Assembly (NCBI GenBank): GCA_037039925.1
Contig: JAXRKP010000451.1
Coordinates: 17,501 to 81,500 of the forward strand
Direction: 5' to 3'
Source of the DNA: Doris montereyensis
Taxonomy: Eukaryota; Mollusca; Gastropoda; Nudibranchia; Dorididae
DNA length: 64,000 nucleotides
The translations under genes and the position numbers were made by a program. The notes beneath the pieces were generated by a model. It was not told the origin of the DNA and searched no databases. It saw only the letters and a program-made list of their open reading frames with translations. Below, piece by piece: positions 38,860-53,519 of the stretch; the first letter of the stretch is position 1; every line of letters begins with the position of its first letter.

Positions 38860-39785
38860 CTCAGAACCATTTCACGTTTTCCTCCTGACATGTCGTCGCC
38901 AACAACTATGGAAAGCAGAATAAGTGATGCTTTCGAAACTTTTATAATCGATTTCCCCACCGGTTTCATCACCATTATCCCAATGACATCCTCCTTAAAA
39001 CTTATGGACGCGGTTGATTCAATTCAATTATCCTTATTAATCCATTAAAAAGGAAATTGTAGTTGTGTTATCACATTTTCCGTTTGAAAAATAATAAAAT
39101 ACATCATTATATTTAAATTAAAAACAAATTTAACTTAAATCAATCACAAATGTATAGATTTTAGAGCAATATTTATTATAAAGATAAGAAGGCGAGCAAA
39201 TAGATAGTGCAGTGAAACAATATACATGAACAATAATTAATGCAAATCAGCTTAGCTTCATACATATTCATCAAATTATCATAAATCATTCATTCTCCAT
39301 CCATCAATTTTCATTGCTAAAACATTTGTAAGTAAAAGGCCATTATGTATTTCAAAGATAGGGGATGGATAGATGGATAGATGGAAGGATGGAATTGATA
39401 GCTAGTTGGGTCGATTGCCGAATGGATTGATAAAATGGGTTGACATATAGGATAGCTATATGGATCGATGGATGAATGAACGGATTAATAAATGAATAGA
39501 AAGGATAGTTAAGTAGATAGATGGATTGATCAATGGATAGACATAACACCTAGTTACTTGGATCGATGCATGAATGGGTGAATTGGTGAATGTATAGAAA
39601 GGATAGTTAGATGGGTCGATGGATGAATGGATGGATAGAATACATAGCTAATTGAATCAATGGATGAATGTATGAATATAATACATAGCTAATTGGATCA
39701 TTGGATGAATGCATAGATCGACCTAATCATTTCACGGGTTGACTTACAGAACACTCAAATTATCTTTCTTGTTTTGCGATTGCAG
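38860..39785. other. Intron with degenerate GATG/GATA words
   Basis: No exon until 39786. 39360-39720 is a diverged tetranucleotide repeat (GGATGGATAGATGG-type). Confidence 0.5.
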
Positions 39786-39865
39786 TGCCCCCTGTAGACA
39801 GATGTGCCGGACGTAACCAGTGCATGTCGGCATCACGACACAAGGGACACTACCAGTTCAAATAG
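39786..39865 (+). CDS. Locus D last exon
   Basis: Acceptor GCGATTGCAG; two bases complete a Leu codon, then PPVDRCAGRNQCMSASRHKG, HYQFK and TAG at 39863-39865. Short Cys- and basic-rich tail. Confidence 0.72.
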
Positions 39866-40331
39866 GGAAAGACAACTGTGAGATACAGTCTTAGACATTG
39901 TCAAATAATTTCAATTGTAATATTATTATTATTATTCCAAGCTAACTGTTCTAGTTGAGGTGATCTTATCGTTGAAAACGATAATTGAAGGTTCAAAAAT
40001 GAGTTAATTATTTAATTATTTAATTCTGTCGTTGGGTTTCCTTGTTTTGTCTAGTTTTGTTTTTTGATTTGTTGGGGACATGGGTGGAGGTATGTGCAGG
40101 TGTGTATGTCTGTGTGTGTATGTGTGTGTCTGTGTGTGTGTATGTTTTTTTCTTTGTCATTTAGTCTCTTTTTGTTAACTGCAATTGTTTGGTCTCTAAC
40201 TATGACTATAAAAAATAGAGAAAAGAAAATTATTACGTTATACAACAAAGCCCGTGTCTATTTTAACCTGACTCTTTCAGTATCTATATACACATACTAT
40301 GTATGTATGATTGTATGATTATATATGTGTA

Positions 40332-40337
<6 letters not shown>

Positions 40338-40421
<84 letters not shown>
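40338..40421. repeat. (TA)n microsatellite
   Basis: About 82 bases of TA in the probable 3' UTR of locus D. Confidence 0.95.
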
Positions 40422-40424
<3 letters not shown>

Positions 40425-40752
40425 TGTTGTTTATATTTCATAGTATTATTTATATCTTGAGTACAGTATTACAATATCTTGAGTACAGTATTATTTTAGC
40501 TCTTAAACTACACATTTAATGGATTTTTATTTTAAAGAAAGTAGTTTTCAATATTGTGTAAGTTTATTCCATCTGTGATATTTGATGCACGAAGTTGCTG
40601 GTATAATATGTAATTGACTTTTGTTAAATTATGAGTATTGTCTTTTAATGCACAGAGATATTTTTTACACCAACAAAGTCATCCCCGTAACAGTATTATG
40701 AGAATCTGCTTGTGGTCTCAAAAAACATTTGAGACACAGAATTGTATTTTGA

Positions 40753-40758
40753 AATAAA
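40753..40758 (+). promoter_or_regulatory. Polyadenylation signal candidate for locus D
   Basis: AATAAA about 890 bases after the stop, followed by a GT-rich stretch from 40775. The 3' UTR would include the (TA)n at 40338-40420. Confidence 0.4.
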
Positions 40759-40926
40759 GGAATTCTTTAACAAAATGTGTTGCTTTGTATGCATGTGTTT
40801 GTGTGCGTATATAAGTGTACATGTGTGTGTGTGTGTGTGTCTTTGTGTATGTCATGTATTATTATGTCCATTGTACTTGTTTATGGATACAGGTGTATGC
40901 GTATGTGGCTATGCGTGTGCATGCAT

Positions 40927-40929
40927 ATC

Positions 40930-40986
<57 letters not shown>

Positions 40987-43100
40987 GTCATTATCATCAT
41001 CATGGTCATCGTCATCATCATCATCATCACCATCGTCATCACCATCATCATCGTCACCATCATCATCATCAGCCGTTCCACCCTGGTTGTGGGTGTTGGA
41101 AACCAAGTAGAGCCCTCCATCTTGGGCTGTTGTCTCCACCCTTTGTCCAGCTGTGTCCCATCCTTTTCAGGCCCATGTCCATATCTCTTCTCACGTAGAT
41201 CTTGGTCTACATTTTCTTCGTTTTCCCTGTGGGTTCCATTTTAAACTTTTTCCTTGTTATGTTAGTTGCTGGTTTCCTCGTAGTGTGCCCAATCCACTTC
41301 CATCTTCTGATTTCCAGCTTTATACAGGTATGCTGTTGTTGTTTTTTCTCTTCAGAGGTCTTCATTCTTATTGTATCTGGCCCAGTGCATCCTGGTAATC
41401 TTTCTTTGCAATCTTAGGCAGTTGTTGACGAATGATTGCAGCTTAGTGTCGTCTCTTTTGTTATGTTCCATATAGAAGGAGGCTCTTGACGCTCGGTTTT
41501 TGAGAATCCTAATCTATGTGTCTGTCCTTATGTTTCCTGATCTCCACATTTTGTTTTTGGAGTTCTTTAATTGCTCTTCAGGCATTTCATATCTTTCTCT
41601 TAACACCGAGCTCTGTTCAGCCTGTTTCGTCAATGTTGCTTCCTAGGTATGTGAAGAAACTCACTTGCTCTGTTGGTGACTTGTCTATCCAGATGTTTTC
41701 GTGGCTGTTGGTAATAATCTTCAAAATTTTCGTCTTACCAGAGTGGACTTTGAGACATATATTAAATGAATTTTTCACTACTTCGTGTGTGTGTGGGGGG
41801 GGGGGGGGGGGACAACAGTGCCACATCATCAGCATAGTCTAGATCATCCAACTGTGACCATAGCGTAGATTGACTTCCATTTCTTCTGGATGTTGTTGTG
41901 GATTTCAATATCCAGTCTAGCAAGGGGGGAATAGGTATGGTGACAACAGTCATCCTTGTTTCACCCCAATCTGAATTTTGAAGCTTCTTATGTACTGGTC
42001 TTCATTTCATGTTTTACGTATACATGCAATCTAGAATTTCTATCGCCATAGTAACTTCTTATCAGAGTAATATTTCTTTTTATTTGGTATTGGTATTCCG
42101 TAGTAACGAAGTATCTTCCAAAGAGTTGTTCGGTCTATACTAACTATCGTCGAAAGCCTTCTCATTGTGAGTGAAATTAACCAGGAGAGGGAGTCCCATT
42201 CCATTGACTGTTCTTCAATGATTCTTAAGCTTAGAGCCGCGATCTGGTTGACACAAGAGCGGTTATGTCCAAATCCTGTTTGATTACCTCAGTCTGAGGT
42301 ATGGATCCACCGTGTTTTTTTATACGCTGTAGAGGAGAATGCTATTGCTATTACATTAAATACTTTGCTTGATAAATGTATGGAAAATAACGTTATCCCT
42401 CTGTAAATTGTAATTACTGCATTGGCTCAAATCACCTTTCTTTGGAAGCTTTGCGAGGTGGTTTTCTTAAACAAAAATTTCCCGTCCTCAGGGAATTCAT
42501 ATGTGGTCTAGATCTTCTTGAGTAATTTATGTAGAATTGAAGCTGATGTAGCTACGTCTGTTGTTTAATGCTTATGGTGGAATATAATTTATATTCAAGG
42601 CCCGCTGCTTTTCCGCTTTTAGCTTTCGGGTGCAAATATGCGATTTCGTTTATTGTTGGACATTCGCAATCTATTCTATGTCAATATATGACGTGGCTGA
42701 TGGTACATGTATGTCTGGTGGTTATTCCGGGGGGGGGTGGTGGTCTGTTGAGCAGCTCTTGAACATGTTCTGCTTATCGATTAAAGTTGTTCCTCTTATA
42801 CCTTGCAAACTGTTCCCATTGCTATTCTATCATTCACTAGTAATTCTGGCTTGCTGTCCTTGCCACATACTTTCTTTGTTGCTTTATAAAAACCGTGCAT
42901 GTTGTTAACCTCTGCCACTGCCTGTTCTATCCTTTCTGCCATCTCTTCCATGAACTTCTGTTTTGTCTGTTTTTTGTACACCACTTGACCTCTTTTGTGG
43001 CCTTTGTATGCATATTCTTCTTGTATGGCTGCTTTGATCTGACGTCCTCTGCATGCGATGCGTTTTGTCTTGTTCTCCTTCCTTTGCAATGTTTTGTCAA
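40927..43100 (-). mobile_element. RTE-like non-LTR retrotransposon family 1, degenerate
   Basis: Read on the minus strand, pieces of one reverse transcriptase polyprotein occur in order: a linker (KKQTKQKFMEEMAERIEQ, 43089-42796), the RT catalytic box LDDLDYADDVALLS (about 41840), SFFTYLGSNIDETG (about 41650), and a C-terminal part with FVNNCLRLQRKITRMHWARY. These are established hallmarks of RTE/RTE-like elements. Frameshifts and stops break it throughout and the endonuclease part is missing, so it is inactive and 5' truncated. The 3' end is a (GAT)n tail (plus-strand ATC, 40927-41072). A G/C homopolymer sits inside at 41797. Confidence 0.75.
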
Positions 43101-43109
43101 TTGTTTCCT

Positions 43110-45290
43110 TGGCGATTCATTCTTTATGTTGTATTTCTACAAGCCCAATCTCCTCTTTGCAGGTGGTGTTAAATATCTCCTTTATTGATAACCACTTTCC
43201 CTCTACTCGTATATTCTCTTCTTCGGTTATTTTTTGTAAGGGCCTTGTAATGCCAATCTTTTGGGTTGTTTTGCTGACAAGTAATTGTATTATAGTTGAC
43301 CCTCTTTTTCTCTACTTTCACTTTCAGATTTTTTAATTCTTCTTCTGAGTTTGAACTTGAACTTACTCATTATTACTGTTATTAGATGGTGATTTGAACC
43401 TACCTCGGCTCCTCTGTAACTAGTGTAACTGTATATTTTTTGTAAAAAATTTGTAAGTAGTGTAAGCTCTTCTTACTGGTCTTACATCCTCTAGTGACCT
43501 TCTGAATATTTTTGAAATGCACATGACTTGTGATCTATCTGATGTTTAATCGTGTGGTCTGGTGATAACCAGATTACGTTTGTAAATACTTGTATGCCTA
43601 CTTCCCGCCATGACGTAACTGTTGTTATTGATTAGGCCCTATTGATATTGGCACAAAAATCATTGATTCTCTCTCCATTATTGTTTGCCTGTCCTAGTCT
43701 ATGCTGTCCCATGATCTCTTCGAACTTTGTGTTGTATGTATCTATTTATGCATTTAAAGTCTCCCATTCCAAACACAGCCCCTCCAAGAACAAGGAGAAG
43801 AAGAGGAGAAGGAAGAACAACAACAAAGAGAAGAACAAGAATAAACAGGCAGACAAAAAGAATAAGAGCAAGAACACGAACACGAAGTAGCAGAAGAATA
43901 AGAAGTACGAAAAAGAGAGGAACAAGATAAACAAAAACACATCATGACATTTATTTCAGCATAGTCACTGTCAAATACAAACCCACCTGTCGTGTTTACT
44001 ATTACTATTACATTGACTGAGACACAATGGATTGCCGTAAGCTATTGCAAATGGTTTTTTTTTTAAAGCTTGTCAATGTCATGAAGCTACATGTAGATGC
44101 AACCTTCTAGTCAGTGCGGCCCTATACCGGTGTGGTTTTATTTCGATTTTAATTATCAGCTGGCTATACAGACAATATATGCATTTATTGTGCTCCGGGA
44201 TCTCTGCTTTTTTGTTGTTGTAATCCAACGATCAATTATAATATTGTCATTGCTTTGAGCCAATCAGCTTTTAGATTATTAAATGTCGAAGGAAAAGAAG
44301 AAACAACCGCCAATGAGATCGTCTCCTAAAAATAAAGATGAATGTCAGTCTTGAAGGTCAACTACTCTAGTGAGTCTACAGAGTCTTGCCAGTGATTGTG
44401 ATGCCAGCGAGTCCGGTTGGAATCAAATCAAGCAAGGTTCTCTTCCATTTCAATAGTAATAGTTTAATATCAATAGTAAGACTCAATAAATTGCGAACTA
44501 AATAGTTCCGATCCAGTAAGTAGTTCTGTAGCATCTTTTCTTGTACTATTATCAAAAAGCAAGATAGAAATCTCAAACTATTCCTGTGGTTATTCGCTAG
44601 TTATTGATAGATTATATTGTTATTTCTATCTAAAGCACCTTTCAATTTTCCGATATATATCTTGAGCATATTGCATCATTATTGTCTTTATGAATGTGTA
44701 AAGCAAGAGCCACGAGATATATCAGGTGAACGTTGCTACACAAATGCATCTATGTATGTATGTAGGTATGTGTGAATGTATGTATGTATGTATGTATGTA
44801 TGTATGTACGTATGTATATTATATCAATATTTTCATTTTCGAACCCTAGCAATGCTTGGTCCGACGTGTTCCTAAGGAAAGATGTTTAAAAGGCATTTGT
44901 CTACGCAACCCATGCTACATATTATTTGAAACATTTGATGCATTGTTAACGATTGCAACATAATGAACTTTGGAATACATGGGAAGCCCAAATTTTGTTT
45001 AAATTTCCTTTTAAAATTATAAAATAGATCTAGAATTCTAAAATCTTGATCTAGAATCGTTTAATATTGAAGTCAAAGTTATCCTTACCATTACTGTTGA
45101 GTACCACCTTACTTTTCTTCTCTCTACTGGTCTACAAATTTGGATTTAGTGTGTATCGCAATACATCTTTGCAGCACTTTAAATTGTTGAAGGTGGGCAA
45201 ATAGAACAAGAGAAAATATCTAGCAGTATTTCAAATGTAATAATTAACTTTTTCTCATCTGGGACAGGAAGTTTCTTAGAGTAGATCTAG
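43110..45290. other. Intergenic, no gene recognised
   Basis: Low-complexity AAG/AAC purine tract at 43780-43930 and (GTAT)n at 44745-44815. A-rich, TCTAGATC words near 45030. No exon found. Confidence 0.5.
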
Positions 45291-45295
45291 AATAT

Positions 45296-45710
45296 TGAAT
45301 ATAATATCTTGACTGTTTTGACTTTGAAAAGTCTGTGTGGAGAGTGAACATGTCATGTCTCCACTGAATGTTTGAAGTAAAGTCAAAGCTAACCTGCTAA
45401 CAGGAACACTAAGAATTCATTTATAAAGGGTGCATCCAAAAGAGCCAATTACGAACAATGATCCTTTCCATGGACACCTGATCCGTGTTATCAGTGATGT
45501 GATGAGTGCAGGTATCTTTCCAGCCTTATTATTACCATTATTATTGCTTAAATTATTCAAGTCCTATATCTAATCATGTGTTTATGTCTTAATGTAGTTT
45601 ATAATCATTGCATACCAGCATTAAAATGCCTTGCACTTTTCATGAAATTTGCTTAAAGATCAAAAAATAGAGAAGTTAAACATTGCCTTCATCTAGTCTA
45701 GATATAGATT
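45296..45710. repeat. Outer inverted repeat, left copy
   Basis: It is the reverse complement of 63355-63765, for example GTGAACATGTCATGTCTCCA, GGGTGCATCCAAAAGAGCC, and GATGTGATGAGTGCAGGTATC reversed at 63540-63580. A few substitutions and small indels. The right copy lies in intron 1 of the NCKAP1-like gene. Confidence 0.88.
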
Positions 45711-45714
45711 TAGC

Positions 45715-47380
45715 TACTCTTTCTTTCTTTCTTTATCAGTTCCCAATCTACCTTTCGGTGTATGGGTTCAGATGCCCGAGATGATCTTTCTCCAGAATGC
45801 CTTATCCTGGCATTTTCTTTTTCCTTCCAAAAAAGTCAAATGTCTATTCTTCAATGCCTCTTTTATATCTTCTTCCCACTTTCTCCGAGGTCTGCCTTTT
45901 GGTCTTTTACCTTGGGCTTTAGCACTATACTGATTTAGCTATTCTATTGTCATTGATTCTGTTTATATGCCCAAACCATCTCAATTGACTTGTTTCTATC
46001 TTAGTTTTTATGCCATTTGCTTTGGTTTGATCTCTTATTGTTGTGTTTTTGATTTTGTCTCTTTTAGTTTTCCCTACTACTCTTCTTAGATATTTCATTT
46101 CAGCTGCCTGTACTCTACTGTATTCCCTACTGTCTAAGGTCCAGGTTTCGCTGCCATAGGGGAGAGTAGGACAATAAACTGTATTGTATACTGCCACTAT
46201 CCTTTTTGTTGAAAATTCTTGCTTACCTACAAGTGCCTTTCCCAGATGGTAATATATTGCACTTCCCTTTTGATTTTCTGGCTGATTTCTTCTCTTAGTT
46301 TTCCCTCTGAGTTAATCATTACTCCTAGGTAATTGTAGCTTTGAACTTGTTCTAAATTCTCCCAGCCCAATTTAAGATTTTGCTAGTTACTAGCATTGTT
46401 TTGGTTTTCTTTGCATTTACTCTCATTCCTCTTTTATTTAGTTCATTGTTCATAATGTTGATATTCGACTGAAAGTCACTTTCTGATTTTCCAAACAGAA
46501 CTAAATCATCGGCAAATGAAAACATTGATACATTTACTGGTTTGAGCTTCCACATACCTACATTCATTTTCCTCATTTTTGAGGATGCCTTTGCGACTGA
46601 ATCCATAAATGTGATAAACAAAAGAGGACTTTGGATACACCCCTGTCTTACCCCTATATCTACATCAAATTATGTAGATATGTTTCCAGCTACTCGCGCT
46701 GCACATGTTGGTTTATTGCAAAAACGTTTAAATGCTTCTATTAAATTTTGCTCTACACTTGCCACAGTTCGTCCCTCTCACAGTGTCAAATGCCTTTTCT
46801 AAGTCAATAAAACACAGGTTCAAGGAATGTTTCTATTATTTGTCTAATTGTAAATATGCGGTCTTGTATACTTCTTCCACTCTGATGCTCTCAATCTGAT
46901 CCTCTACTCTTTTCCTTAGTCTCATTTCCAGTATCCTGGGATATACTTTTCCTGGTACGCTAAGTAGTGATATCCCTCTATAGTTTGAGTATTCCATAGT
47001 TGATCCTTTCTTATGCATTGGTACAACCGTTCCCTTTTTCCAGTCGTCTGGCACCTGTTTAGATTTCCATGCTTGTTGGCATATTGCATGTAGTAGTTTG
47101 TCTGCCTCTCTTCCATTTCTGGATAAACTTGATCTGCTCCTGGGGCTTTTCCTAATTTCACTTTTCTCATAGCTGTTTGGATTTATTCCATTGATATATC
47201 TATATCTTCAGTTGTCTCCTCTGGATTACTTGTTACTCTTACTAATTGATCTTTACTCCTTGTTTCATACGTTCTGAAGGAAGTACGTAATTGGTGAAAA
47301 TGCGTTCTCCATATTTCCATGATTTCGCTGTCTTCTTTCATTATTTCTCCTTTGGCATTCTTAATTTGTCATATTGGGCA
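45715..47380 (-). mobile_element. RTE-like non-LTR retrotransposon family 2, 5' truncated
   Basis: Minus-strand pieces in order: PDDWKKGTVVPMHKKGSTME and YSNYRGISLLSVPGKVYPRI (about 47050-46900), the RT box SMFSFADDLVLFGKSESDF (about 46520), and YGSETWTLDSREYSRVQAAE with RWFGHINRIND (46150-45960). The order and words are those of non-LTR reverse transcriptases. Several frame breaks mark it as dead. It ends in (TTTC)n at 45718-45740 (3' tail). It occupies the place where the left inverted-duplication arm would carry the NCKAP1 exon region, so it inserted at, or helped make, that gap. Confidence 0.8.
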
Positions 47381-47449
47381 TGCTTTGGTCTTTCTTATGA
47401 TCTTCAATGCACCCCCCCCCCCCCCCAGAACAGATTTTGATTACCTTGA

Positions 47450-47700
47450 TACTAGGTGTGTTGCTGCTACGTTTTTACACCTTGTTTGCTAACGCTATGG
47501 GACAATTCCCATGGCCTAGACTGCTGCTAACTACTAGGTGTGTTGCTGTCACCTGCTACGTTTTTACACCTTGTTTGCTAACGCTATGGGACAACTCCCA
47601 AAGGCCTAGACTGTTGCTGGGTGGGTTACTGTTACCTGCTACAACCTTGTTTGCTGTGGGACAACCCCTAGGGCGAGAATACAGTACATCTTGTTACATA
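47450..47700. repeat. Minisatellite of about 75-85 bp units, about 3 copies (left arm)
   Basis: Copies contain TTTACACCTTGTTTGCTAAC, GCTATGGGACAACTCCCA and GGCCTAGACTG. The reverse-complement array in the right arm (60600-61490) has about 11 copies. Confidence 0.8.
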
Positions 47701-47989
47701 ATGTTTAGTTTTGTCCCAGAGCAAACAACACGAAGCAACAACAACAAAAACGGGTAACAGATACGCAACTAGCCATAATCTGTATTGTTCCAATATCTGT
47801 GTAAGATTAAAACACGATAAAAATCTCATTTGTCCAAAAGGAACTTTGCTCTAATCGCGTTGAAATTAAATGTGACAATGTCGCCGTGACACAGCACAGA
47901 ATCCTTTCCATTCCTTGAACTCATTGCAAACGTTTTTTGATTGATAGGAATTTACCCCATTCGCCATATGCAGTGATCTCAGGGTGAAT

Positions 47990-48240
47990 TTAACTTTAAG
48001 AGGAAGTACAAAACAGCGAAGTTCCTTCAAGGCCCTCAAGGCCCAGAGATCTGAAGCTTATCCTGTTTTCAATAGCACCAAACAGAATAGGTGATAATAA
48101 TCCCCTCCTTGACCAGGATGCTAGTATGTAGCGGGTATTTACTCCTAACCTGTTCCTAGCACCCATTTTCATCTGGGTCGGTTGGGAAAATGTGTGTTAA
48201 GTGTATTTCAAAGGACTTGGAGATCAAATATACCATGCCT
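47990..48240 (-). mobile_element. tRNA-derived SINE, family 1, in left arm
   Basis: Reverse complement contains CTTGAAGGAACTTCGC, GCTATTGAAAACAGGATAAG and the three-base-clustered CCCGC(G/T)ACATACTA words shared with the right-arm copy at 60010-60290. Confidence 0.6.
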
Positions 48241-48489
48241 AGTTGATTTATAGATAGACTCAATAATATTTTAAATAAAATGCGTTGTTATGATGCAATG
48301 ATGGGCAAAAACACCTGAGATGATATATTGAAATGCTGAAATATCAAACATGAATTCTCAAAATTGTTCTCCTTGCTATCACAACAGTTATTCATCACTT
48401 CTACTATTTCCACACACAACATCCACAACCCCCACCCCTCCTTTTCTTTCCAGAAACACACACATACAAGTGATCCGCATACAATCAAA

Positions 48490-48555
48490 TTTATTGAAAA
48501 ATAGCAACAAAGAAAAATCACAACTTTAATTGAATAGTTTTATTTACACTTTATT
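48490..48555 (-). promoter_or_regulatory. Polyadenylation signals for SDHAF2
   Basis: Minus-strand AATAAA words at 48555-48550, 48544-48539 and 48495-48490 lie about 350-415 bases past the SDHAF2 stop. The equivalent AATAAA words at 59475 and about 59510 are kept in the right arm. Confidence 0.5.
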
Positions 48556-48906
48556 TATAAGAAGTTTTAAACATATTAAATAAGACCTGGTTTTCTTTGG
48601 GGCAGGGAGGAGGGTGGTGATAGGGGCGAGTATGTTGCATGTACACAATTAAGTACATACACAAAAGATGAGTTAGAATTAGAAGGAAATGGAGAAAAAC
48701 AAACGTCTCCCTGATCAACAAATTAAATTGAAATTAAAAATAAAACAGTGCCAAAAAAAATGACAATCACACTTGAAGGTTTTCAAAGTTAAACAGAGTT
48801 TTTATCTTTCATACTAACAGTAGCATCTCTAACACGACTGATTTCAACAGGCAAAAATATTTACAACATGAACCTGAAACAAAGCGCGGCACAGAGAAAA
48901 GATAAT

Positions 48907-49013
48907 TTATAAGTCAGGTTGCATGATGCGTGAATGTTTCTCTTCATTCTTTGTATGTGTCTGGAGAAGGGTCATGACGTCAGAGACATACTCCTCCGGT
49001 GTTTCCTTTGCTC
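48907..49013 (-). CDS. SDHAF2: SDHAF2 exon 4 (last)
   Basis: Minus strand from 49013. Acceptor CATCAACAG; two bases complete Gly, then AKETPEEYVSDVMTLLQTHT, KNEEKHSRIMQPDL and TAA (48909-48907). It corresponds to the C-terminal helix region of the SDHAF2 fold. It lies inside the left arm of the inverted duplication, so a second copy exists at 59021-59127. Confidence 0.88.
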
Positions 49014-49154
49014 CTGTTGATGACATCACATACAATGAATTATGGCTTAGGTGAAAACATGTGAATACGCTATGTTCATCATATGTACATATATGATAAT
49101 CTTGTTTTTAACTCAAAAGATTATAAAACATGCTTAATTTAATCATTGATGTAG

Positions 49155-49430
49155 CATTGGTGTAGTGTTTAGACTGCTGGATTCAAATGAGTAATGGGTT
49201 TAAAATCCTGGTCTAACATTGTGTTCTTGGGAAAAAACATTCACCACACCGTCCCCACTCACATCCGGTGCAAATGGATACCAGCATAAGCTCTTGAGTA
49301 AAAGCTTCAACAGACTAACATCCTATTCAGCAGGTGATATATACTCACCTGTTCTATGTCAGCTATAGAAACAGAGTTAAGCTCCTGCTCTATTTAGGCA
49401 GTAACAGCCTTAAAGAATTTTATCTTAGCT
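49155..49430 (+). mobile_element. tRNA-derived SINE, family 1, in SDHAF2 intron 3
   Basis: Body words GTGCAAATGGATACCAGCAT, AAGCTCTTGAGTAAAAGC, CAACAGACTAACATCCTA. The head is diverged (GGATTCAAATGAGTAATGGG). The right-arm copy is at 58565-58860. Confidence 0.55.
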
Positions 49431-50478
49431 TTCATTTAATCTATGACCATGCATCATCCCAATGTCTTAGACTTGGAAAGAGGCAACAGCGTCTTTGACA
49501 TAATGCTACTGTTCAGATCAAATCAATTGTACCCCATCGACCACGTTTTACAGTAAAATAAGAAATATCTTTCTTAAATGCAGTGTCCAGAACTGTCTTA
49601 AAATACAATTACACATTTATTATATACTACAAGCATGCCTGGAGTCAACAATGATTATGATTATTCTTTTATCACATTTTTTTTTCAACAATGAATTATT
49701 CAATGGGTTAGCGGGTGTAGGATAATACAAGTACCGGTGTAGTCGTTACTTTGGTTCGGCGGGCTTTTCATTGCATTTCTAATGACCAGAAATCAAAGAA
49801 TGAGTAATAATAACAATAAAAAGTTTTGAGGATCGCAGGCAAAACAATCTGTTTCCAATCAATTAAGATACTGATTTGACCCTAGAATTTATTCGTTAAG
49901 AACCTAAAAGAGGCTATTTGAAATCTACCTGTGAAATATGGCGGTTGTGGTGTGGCGATTCCTGAGATTAGAGTGGTCAAAGATTGAGATGTACAGTTTT
50001 ATATATATATAGATACATGTAAAGTTTTGTCAACGTTGATATTTTCATCATACACACGGCACCACACATGTCAAATCCTTTTTATTTGACACTTGAATTT
50101 TGTCAACGTGATTTCAAGTCCGTTTTTTTTTTTTGTGTGTGTGTAGGCCTGTGTCAAATTATTTAATAATAATAATAATAGTAATAATAATAAAGTAAGC
50201 ATTTATATTGCCTCATAGATCTACACATCTCCCGAACGGAAGGCTATGGGCGCATTACAATTTCAATGCTAAGAACACATTGTTTATAAGGTTTTAGGAA
50301 TAAAGGTAAGACATAAGAAGAAATGAAAGTTCAATGAAATGCCTGTCTATACAGATGCGTCTAAATTAATTGTAATGAACACACACACATTTCCCCATCA
50401 AGCAATAGGCAACAGCTCTCTTCACATCATCTGACTGACTCTGAACGTGACGTGTGACACATCAAGCATTGCAGTCGT

Positions 50479-52390
<1,912 letters not shown>

Positions 52391-52924
52391 AACATTACAT
52401 GCCAAGCAGAGGGGAAGTAGAGTTCTACAAATCATCACCCGGGGATTATATTGTATTTATCTTTCCTCTTATTTTGACCTTTTTACTCCACACGATATGT
52501 CCAGCCCTGTTCATGTTGAGATATCACATCTCTACTGTTATATATAATTAGATGATTGTCTATGAATAGTTTTTTTAATAGAAAATTTGGCATATATACA
52601 TGTTTAGATCAGGACGGTAGTGATAATCCATTGATCAAGATCTGATTTACAGAAAATGTTGCAAATTTTTTTAAAAGAGCCTACATTGAATAGCATAATA
52701 TTAATGATACCAATGTCCTAGCTATTTGGACTGAAGCTACAATTGTGTTGAGAAAGAGCTTTGTAAATCCAAACACACGTATATGCCACACACAGTGTCA
52801 ATGGAATAACAAGATGTGGTCTAAATGGGTAAAAACAAAACACACACATCAACAGTTTGGGTTAAACTAAAATATGTCCGCTAACAGTAATATTCAAGAA
52901 TTGAGTTGGTCAGCTGTCATGGTT

Positions 52925-53220
52925 TTGATTTGATTTGATTTACCCACATCCACAACTAAGGTGATCTCAGGGTTTTTGTAGGATTTTAAATTTTGCACGG
53001 ACTGCTCTGTAAACAGCCAAGGGATCATTAACGTGCACAGAGTGTTGGGATCTGCACACGGGAGTCCTTTTTATCATCCATCTCTGATGGGATAAGGTGT
53101 CGATTCATCTACAAGGTAGTAGATTTTCCTCGAGAAAAAGACATTTTCAAGCGTTGACGGGGCTCAAACCCGCTACTGTTTGGTTGAGAGGCCAACACCT
53201 TGCCTCTAGATCACCGAGTC
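52925..53220 (-). mobile_element. tRNA-derived SINE, family 2, beside the arm boundary
   Basis: The plus strand begins TTTGATTTGATTTGATTTAC (reversed AAATC tail) and ends with the reversed tRNA-like head (GACGGGGCTCAAACCCGCTA, TTGCCTCTAGATCACCGAGTC). It sits about 20 bases outside the left-arm end and is followed by a C-run of over 20. Confidence 0.7.
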
Positions 53221-53398
53221 CCCCCCCCCCCCCCCCCCCCCCCTGCCCTAATAATTCATTCATCAATAATAATCCTCCATGAGAAGGAAGAAAATCTGTT
53301 CATCTAACAATACAAAAGTATGCTGGACAAAAGCCAAGTATTCACATTCAAAGAAATAATTCCAGAATAGAATACACAGAAAATCATAAGTCAGTTAC

Positions 53399-53508
53399 CT
53401 GTGACCCAATAGTAAATCTCCCAATCATTCGTTGGCTCGTTGATCAGTTTATCATATGAGTCAAGTTGCTCTGCCGTGAGTGAATCCAAATACTTGCCAG
53501 CAAAAGTA
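53399..53508 (-). CDS. SDHAF2: SDHAF2 exon 3
   Basis: Minus strand from 53508. Acceptor CTTATTCAG; one base completes Ser, then TFAGKYLDSLTAEQLDSYDK, LINEPTNDWEIYYWVT and one base (phase 1), donor CAG|GTAACT. The YDKLINEPTNDWEIYYW stretch matches the signature YDRLINEPSNDWDIYYW of animal SDHAF2, the strongest family evidence in this window. Confidence 0.93.
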
Positions 53509-53519
53509 CTGAATAAGAA